From Anoplolepis gracilipes (lineage: Eukaryota; Arthropoda; Insecta; Hymenoptera; Formicidae): DNA of 64,000 bases. The notes under the pieces were generated by a model, which ran no database searches, was not told where the DNA came from, and worked only from the letters and a program-made list of their open reading frames with translations. Of the stretch, positions 34,901 through 64,000 are shown one piece after another. Each line of letters begins with the position of its first letter. The stretch's first letter is position 1. The stretch is taken from assembly GCF_047496725.1 (NCBI RefSeq), contig NC_132979.1, positions 2,435,501-2,499,500 on the forward strand, written 5' to 3'. Made by a program: the position numbers and the translations under genes.

Positions 34901-35076
34901 GGCAAAACACCCATTTCTAAAACATGAGAAAATTAATATATATAATATGTGATCGACATGATACAACATATGATACAATAAGTATTATACAAAAATTACT
35001 GATACCTTTGAATTGATATTTTACATTGAAATTACAAATAATTTGTCATGAATGTCTCACCTTCAAAGGCAGTCAT
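31904..35076 (-). CDS. Ddx1: ATP-dependent RNA helicase DDX1 (DEAD box, SPRY insert)
   Basis: Complete gene, 730 residues (human about 740). Exons in transcription order: 35076-35061, 34916-34865, 34751-34564, 34477-34278, 34206-33736, 33656-33487, 33423-33261, 33168-32982, 32897-32604, 32531-32314, 32209-32089 and 32016-31904. Phases agree throughout. Helicase motifs: I AETGSGKT (about 46-53), Ia PSRELA (about 295), Ib TPGR (347-350), II DEAD (371-374), III SAT (408-410), IV IFC (511-513), V TDVAARG (about 566), [10 protein letters not shown] (595-602). Between motifs I and Ia sits a roughly 180-residue SPRY domain (DRGSALAV to FNFGAQPF), the hallmark of DDX1. In other animals DDX1 works in tRNA ligation, mRNA and R-loop metabolism, and RNA granules. 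The start ATG opens a 16-nt first coding exon (MTAFE); the next exon continues EMGVLPEIG as in orthologues. The gene is divergent from the MYST gene and convergent with G alpha s. The exon 9/10 join gives PFMINITLP, where human has PYVINVTLP. Confidence 0.97.
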
Positions 35077-35539
35077 TTTCCTTAATTATATTTTCCTGAA
35101 TACGTGAAAAACGAAAATGTTCCCGGCAAATTGCGGCCGATCAGCTGTTCTCGTGACGTCTCGTATAATTTCGTCTCTTCATGTATAAGGGTACGTTCAG
35201 AAATCATACCCATGGGGGATAAAAGGAACAAAGAGTTCTTTGTTCTGATTGGTCAATGAAACTCTACTCTACCCTACGAGTAAGATTTTTGAACGCATCC
35301 TAAAGACATTAGTGACGTGACGTCACCGGCAAATATCATACATACCAACACATGCATGTGTAATGTCGTATCTCATATATCGTATAGGATTATGTGCCGC
35401 TTGATAAATAAAATGTTTTTGTAATGTAACGAGAGTAAATGAGTGATTCCCGCGGATGAAGATCCGAGATTCAAAAGCATTTTGGCGGAGATGATACTTG
35501 GCATCGCTTTTAGATTCATTGAAAGATAGCACCACGAAA
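35077..35539. promoter_or_regulatory. divergent promoter region between Ddx1 and the MYST gene
   Basis: The two start codons face away from each other and are only 463 bp apart, so both 5' UTRs and both core promoters must fit here or overlap. Visible elements: a palindromic CRE at 35318-35325 inside GTGACGTCAC, two partial CREs (35154-35160 and 35313-35320), an inverted CCAAT box (ATTGG, 35248-35252), and an 8-bp inverted repeat GAACAAAG/CTTTGTTC with a 4-nt spacer at 35226-35245 that places two Sox-like ACAAAG cores head to head. I see no convincing TATA box for either gene. Transcription start sites cannot be set from the sequence alone. Confidence 0.75.
35317..35326. promoter_or_regulatory. 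consensus cAMP response element (CRE)
   Basis: The 10-bp palindrome GTGACGTCAC contains the full CREB/ATF consensus TGACGTCA. It lies 214 bp upstream of the MYST start codon and 241 bp upstream of the Ddx1 start codon. The overlapping TGACGTGA just 5' of it forms a second, imperfect site. Sequence match only; occupancy is not known. Confidence 0.5.
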
Positions 35540-58635
<23,096 letters not shown>

Positions 58636-59455
58636 TGACGGCATCCTTCCGCCCGTCGAAATCGAAAGGATAACCGAATTAGGAGTAGGAGAGCTCGAGC
58701 GGGTACGCCTTCGCGGTTTTGCGATGAAGACGACGATGATAACAACGATGAGGAAAGGTCTTGTGTCTCAGCGTGCGTTTGTGGCCAACCGCCGACGATG
58801 CCATCGTTCTTGGCCGTTGAACCGCTCGAAGGCCGTATAAAAACGCTAAATGCGTTTTCTCGCGACGCAAAGTCTCCCGGATCGTCCGAGAGGGAAAAAA
58901 AAAAGAAAGAAAAAAAAAACAGATTGGCTCCCTCGCCGTATTCAGTTTCGACTGTCAAGCGAGCGATTTTTTGACAATCCTGACAAATCTAAATTTACCA
59001 CGCGGATATTTTAGCAGTTTGCGTTTACTCATTATTTATTTCAATTACTTGTGTGTATCATCCTCTCTCACGTGTCTGAGATCGCGATCGATTTTCTCGC
59101 AAGCGGATTCGCGTTTGTGTGTCTATTCTCTCTCTCTGTCTCTCTCTTTCTCTTTCCTCCCCCCGTTTTTCTCGTGCCAATTCCTCGCCCACGGCACGCA
59201 CGACGAACACGGCACACACACGCGCGCGCAAACACATGCGCGCGACGTCCGCACTCGTCACGGCGCGAAGCGTAGCGTTGATAATTAAACGCGGGGCTTT
59301 TTGCCGTGACGTCATTTTCATTGATGCTGAGCGAGCGTCGACGGTGTCGGGCGGGCATCGCGGCGCTACTACACCGTAGGTAGTAATGGGAGGGGGAGGG
59401 GGAGGAAAAGCGGACAGGGGGGAATGGTGGCGACGGTGGTGATGGTGCGTCGGGA

Positions 59456-59514
59456 GGTTGGTTGGTTGGTTGGTTGGTTGGTTGATTGGTTGGTTGGTTG
59501 GTTGGTTGGTTGGT
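59456..59514. repeat. (GGTT)n microsatellite
   Basis: About 14 GGTT units with one GATT variant near 59484; G-rich on the plus strand. Confidence 0.94.
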
Positions 59515-59901
59515 CGAGGGTCGACGTACTGTACCGTCGTGGTGTGTCGGTCGGTCGACTGGGGGGTGCTTTCACAGTCCCGCCGGCTTTTCCGCGAGCG
59601 AGACGCTTTCCCTCTTCCCACCCTCCCTTCGTCCATCCTGCATCCAGTGTCGGTGCCATCGACTTCGCCGCCGGCTGTATTTCGACTGTACAAGGCTGGC
59701 GCTACGAATCCGCGCGCCCCTACGCGAGTTCTCGAGACTTCCGAGCTCCACTCGATGTAATAATATTTATTTATTTTTATATATTTGTACATAAAGCGAG
59801 TTACTTGAATTTAAAAAAAAATTGTAATGATAGTAGCCTGAGTTTTCTTCGATTAATTTTTCACGGAAAGATTTTTTTTTTGTTTTATTTTTTTTTTTTT
59901 T

Positions 59902-59933
<32 letters not shown>

Positions 59934-60121
59934 CAGAAAGATTAAGGGATTGTTATTTTATTTTTCCTCGTACTATATTTATTACTCCATATTATTATCA
60001 TCAGTATCTTTATATTTTATTATCACATAGTCTGAATATTTATTAACATCGACTGGCGTATCGCTACAGCATTAATATATACGAATCCCATGTCCACAGA
60101 GTCCGATATTTTTTTCTAAAA

Positions 60122-60152
<31 letters not shown>

Positions 60153-60400
60153 GAAAGAAAAAGAACCGGTCCGCGCCCAGGGAGCATCGCTGTAAAACTC
60201 TTCAAGTACCGAAGCGGGCGTATCGATATCGTTATACGTGGTAGTATCGCGGGTGGCGACGGCGGTGGTGGTGATGGCATAGCGTAGATTGGAGAGCGAA
60301 GTGGTCTGCGGAAAGTGCGACGCCCGGCGTCTCGCCGCATCGATCGACCACCTCCACTCCCCCGCCCCCCACGACCGCCGCTGCCGCCGCCGATGCCGCC

Positions 60401-60425
60401 GACGTCGACGTCGACGTCGACGTCG
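60401..60425. repeat. (GACGTC)4 self-complementary hexamer array
   Basis: Each unit is its own reverse complement. The array lies in a CpG-rich patch (60150-60930) after a run of GCC triplets. Confidence 0.92.
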
Positions 60426-60585
60426 CGTACACGCTGCGTGCAGACACGCGTGCGGGCTACGCGCGTACACACACCCGCGCTTCCTGTCTCACGCACCCGA
60501 CGCGATGCGATGCGCGTCCTCCTCTCCTGGGCAACCGCACTCTCCGCGCACCTTGATTTCTACACCGGGCTCTCCCGTACCTGCC

Positions 60586-60620
60586 TGCCCTGCCCTGCCC
60601 TGCCCTGCCCTGCCCTGCCC
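60586..60620. repeat. (TGCCC)7 pentamer array
   Basis: Seven perfect units. The minus strand reads GGGCA repeated, giving seven GGG runs with 2-nt loops, a regular G-quadruplex motif. Confidence 0.93.
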
Positions 60621-63600
60621 TGTTCTGTTCCGCCGCGTCTCCCCCTTTCCCTCGTTCCTCCTCCTCCCCCCGTGCAGGGCGCCCGAAGGGCTCGGAATCG
60701 TATGACCTCTCGTGACCTCGCTCCACTACCCCTACGTAGGATTGGCAGGGTCACCGACGCCCTTTCCCTACGTCCAGTTACGATGGCTAGAGGGGAGGGA
60801 GGAGAGATAGAGGGATCGCGGGACGGAGGGGGATTACCGCCGCAACATTGCTGCGACTGGGCAGGGTCGGCGTGCAGCATCTCTCGCCTTCGTCAGGGCG
60901 AAGGGCGGATACACGCCGCGTCTCGCCGCCAGACGGACGCGAATTCTGTGTTTCTCCCTTTTTCAGGCGTTTGTATTTTTTCTTTTTCTTTTTTCCTCTT
61001 CCTCTTCCTCTGTTTTTCAAGACTACCGCGCGACGTCTCAAAGACAAATCGTCCGCGTCACTGAAAGAAATTACAAGTTGAATTTGTCCCCTAACTGCAA
61101 TAGAATGAATACATCTTATGTAACCCGAACGAATGGGTCCCGTGACCTAACTCTTTCCATTCATCCTGAAAGTAACAAACCTGTTAAAAGTGAATCTTGA
61201 GGGACAAATGTAGAGAGAAATATTTTAAAGGGGAAGAGGAAATAAAAATGGGAATACAATTTTTTAATCGAAAAAGAATCATTTCTTTAAAAGATAAAAA
61301 TATTTATATGTTTTTTTGTAATTGAACTTGTTAATAATTATGTTCTAGGCTCTGCTTGATTTCTTTGTTGGAGTTGATTTAATTAAAAGTTAAAATACTG
61401 AATTTTGTTACAATTATCCCATACGATAATTGTGCAACTGTTAAATTAACGTTATTAACGTTTTATTGCACGGCATCTCGATTTTTGCTCCGACCACTTG
61501 TGCTCCATTAAACTTCGCCGGAGACAAATATCCTCGACAAGTCGTAAATCTCCTTTGTCAGTGATTCCGACGAGGCAACGAACTGTTCTCAACGGTACCC
61601 AATTTCGCCATTCGCGAAATCCCTCATTGGCCCTGCACCCTTCGTCGAGCCGACCCTGCCCGAGACCGGGACGTTCTCTCCCTCTCCCGACCTTGCGCCC
61701 TTCCTCTGTCATGCCGATCCATCTTCCTTTCTCCCACTTTGCGACAGTCATCGTTTTCCTCTTTCTCGAATTTCCACCATCCACGTTCCTCCCCTCCGTC
61801 GATTCTCTTTCGCCCTTCTTCCCCTTTTGCCACCCTTTTCCATCCTTTCCCACCCGGCACACCGATCCCGAAAGTCTGCAACCTGAACGGACGCGTAATG
61901 AATGCGTTCAGCCCTCCCAAAGTAATCAGTGGTGAGAAGGAGAAATGGCGGGGGAGGCGGTGAATACCCGCGGAGCGTCGACGAGAAATGGTAGTCTGCA
62001 GAAGAGGAGAGGGGAAGAGAGAGAGAGAGAGAGAGAGATAGAGTAGGGTAGGTAGAAGTGTCCTCTCCTGCCAGCGGAGATACACGGTCCGCGAAAGTGA
62101 AGGAGATGGCGCGGCATAAAACAGAAGCGAGAGAGACACAGAGAGAAACGGCGTGTGGTCGTTGAACCCTTCTCTCCGACCGGGAACACCCTGGGACGAA
62201 AACGGGAACGGGGGGGAGGGGGAGGGAGATGCAGGATCTCTCGGTGTCCCGGTGCGGGCATATTCGCGAGGACACTCTTCGTTTACCGTCCGTGATGGGG
62301 ATGAAAAGCCCATTCGCGAGGGCTTCTCTCTTGCTTTTCGCGGAAAGCGAAATCCGCGCTTATCCGAGGAAACGTCGAACGCGAGATCGGATGCATAACA
62401 AATGCATAATAGATGCACGCAGACGGAAGCTTTGGAGCTTACTTGGGGTCGGGAATTAAAACTTCTTGGAAACTCTCCGTGCAAAGATTATAGGGTATCC
62501 TATTTTTCGCGTAAATACGTAGTACAAAATAAAAGAAACACTGAAATCTTGTGGAATAAAATTTTACTTTCGCCACACATTAAGCGTATTAATAATGAAA
62601 AAAAAAAAATATATTTTTTTTTTGTACCCTTTCTCTAAACATTACAAGAAAATAAAATTTTTATTTTTGAATAAAACGAAAAACGATTGTGAATAAAGTG
62701 AGATGATCCGAGATTATAAGGGCTTTTTATAAAAGACTAAATTAAATAAATCAAAGAGAGAGACGTCCTCGTGATGCGTCCGTCGACCAATACTGTCGGT
62801 ATAATCTCTTAACACTTAATTAGTACTCTTTGATACATTAGCCGCGCGAGAACGGCGCATTGAGAACTTTAAATAAACGTCTTCCGGACGGCGAGATTCC
62901 GTTGGCAAAAGACGGCAAGGAGAGAGATCACTTTGCTAATGAAGGAGCTTTTGAACTCGCCGGCGTAATTTCGAGTATGCCACGGCGACGTACGCTAATA
63001 TATCCCCGCGAATCCGTCCGTGACCGTCCACGGTGTCGTCCGGGTAGCAGAATCGGTTATACATAATGCAAAGTGCAGTTATACTCAGCCGGTGAAGTCC
63101 ACGCAAACTCGAACGAACGAGCTACGCGAATCCATTAAATCCCATCCCCGGTGGTTATCTCTATCGCGAGATTGACTTTTACGTACTCCAGCCTCGTGGA
63201 TCTCTCGTGGATTTCTCGGTGACTCGTGTCACTCTCCGTCACGTGGGAGATGGATAATTTTCGGATTGCCAAACATTGTCGTGCGTATTTACGTACGATG
63301 AGAATCGCCAATTCTCGCTTCATTATAACTCGGGGATAACCTTTGAAACTTTTTTTTTTAACCATCAGCATCCGAATTGACATTCCGCCCGCTCTTGGAT
63401 TTCACCTGCTCGCTGATAAGAGAGCAAGCCCCGGGTATCGATCGCGCTTAAACGGACGCGGGGCCCGCGTTATTGATCTCTCCCATTCGCTCTCCGGGTT
63501 GCGGTAGATCTGGATCTGGCATTTAAGTCGTCCCTTTCCTTCCATCCTTGAAAACGGGTTTTTAACCGGTAACGCCGGATAATTCCATTGACGTAGACGG

Positions 63601-64000
63601 ATGCGCGCAACGGACGATTTCGCCGATTCACCGGGCAGACGGGCGGCACGAAAACGCCTCGAGGTACCCCTCTCCCCCGTCTCCCCCCCCCCCGCCTCCC
63701 CCTCCCATCTGTCTATACATTTTTCTTTGATGCCTCGTCGTAGAATATTTCGGGCAAACGAGGCGGAACGGACGTTCAACCGGGAGCGGCCAGGCCCGTT
63801 CCTCTGTCGGACCCGGTCAGCCACTTGTCTGCGCTCGAATTAAAGTGTATAATAGAATTTTGTTATCCGATTATATTATACATTACGTTACACTCTAGAA
63901 AGTTTACAAGAGATTTCTTTCCAGTTTCGATCTCGGTTATGTAATTTGAAAATTAATAATTGTCACATTTGTTAACATTTTCTTCCTGCACAACCCGAAT

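Noticed and set aside
35498..35539. Upstream in-frame extension of the MYST protein
   Set aside because: The extension begins with a TTG codon, not ATG; the first ATG in frame is at 35540 and gives a basic N-terminus similar in type to KAT7.
59058..59792. 244-codon minus-strand frame
   Set aside because: Built on the GGTT repeat (Asn-Gln-Pro-Thr runs) and GA tracts; no gene-like features.
61624..62484. 286-codon minus-strand frame
   Set aside because: Ser/Leu/Arg-rich frame through CT repeats in CpG-rich DNA, where stop codons are rare by composition.

Overview
The window looks like nuclear DNA of an insect, most likely a hymenopteran and plausibly an ant. The evidence is spliced genes with GT-AG introns, insect-type versions of the encoded proteins, AT-rich introns broken by CpG-rich islands, and very many microsatellites and long A/T homopolymers. 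The species cannot be named from the sequence alone.

Three real genes are present. (1) Positions 1-22181, plus strand: the last eight coding exons of the stimulatory G-protein alpha subunit (G alpha s). The N-terminal exons with the P-loop lie upstream of the window. (2) Positions 31904-35076, minus strand: a complete 12-exon DEAD-box helicase DDX1 gene, 730 codons, with the SPRY insert typical of DDX1. (3) Positions 35540-58555, plus strand: ten exons of a MYST-family histone acetyltransferase of the KAT7/HBO1/Chameau type. They encode a Ser/Lys-rich N-terminus, a C2HC finger, the MYST zinc finger and the first part of the catalytic core. The remaining catalytic exons lie past the right edge. 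G alpha s and Ddx1 converge on about 9.7 kb of 3' UTR and intergenic sequence. Ddx1 and the MYST gene are divergent and share a 463-bp promoter region with a perfect palindromic CRE, a CCAAT box and a Sox-like inverted repeat.

About nine tenths of the window is non-coding: a 7.7-kb and a 9.6-kb intron in G alpha s, a 19.0-kb intron that splits the MYST catalytic core, and at least 5.4 kb of the following intron. These introns hold three copies of a roughly 0.57-kb terminal-inverted-repeat element (MITE), a 360-bp tandem duplication, several strong inverted repeats and dozens of microsatellites. I found no tRNA, rRNA, CRISPR array, transposase ORF or convincing nested protein gene.

Four points deserve a second look: two near-identical MITE copies in opposite orientation inside one G alpha s intron, which could fold into a long dsRNA hairpin; an 81-nt stopless, frame-keeping intron in G alpha s; a run of three skippable phase-1 exons in the MYST gene; and the CRE-bearing divergent promoter. 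No obviously new multi-gene system is visible.
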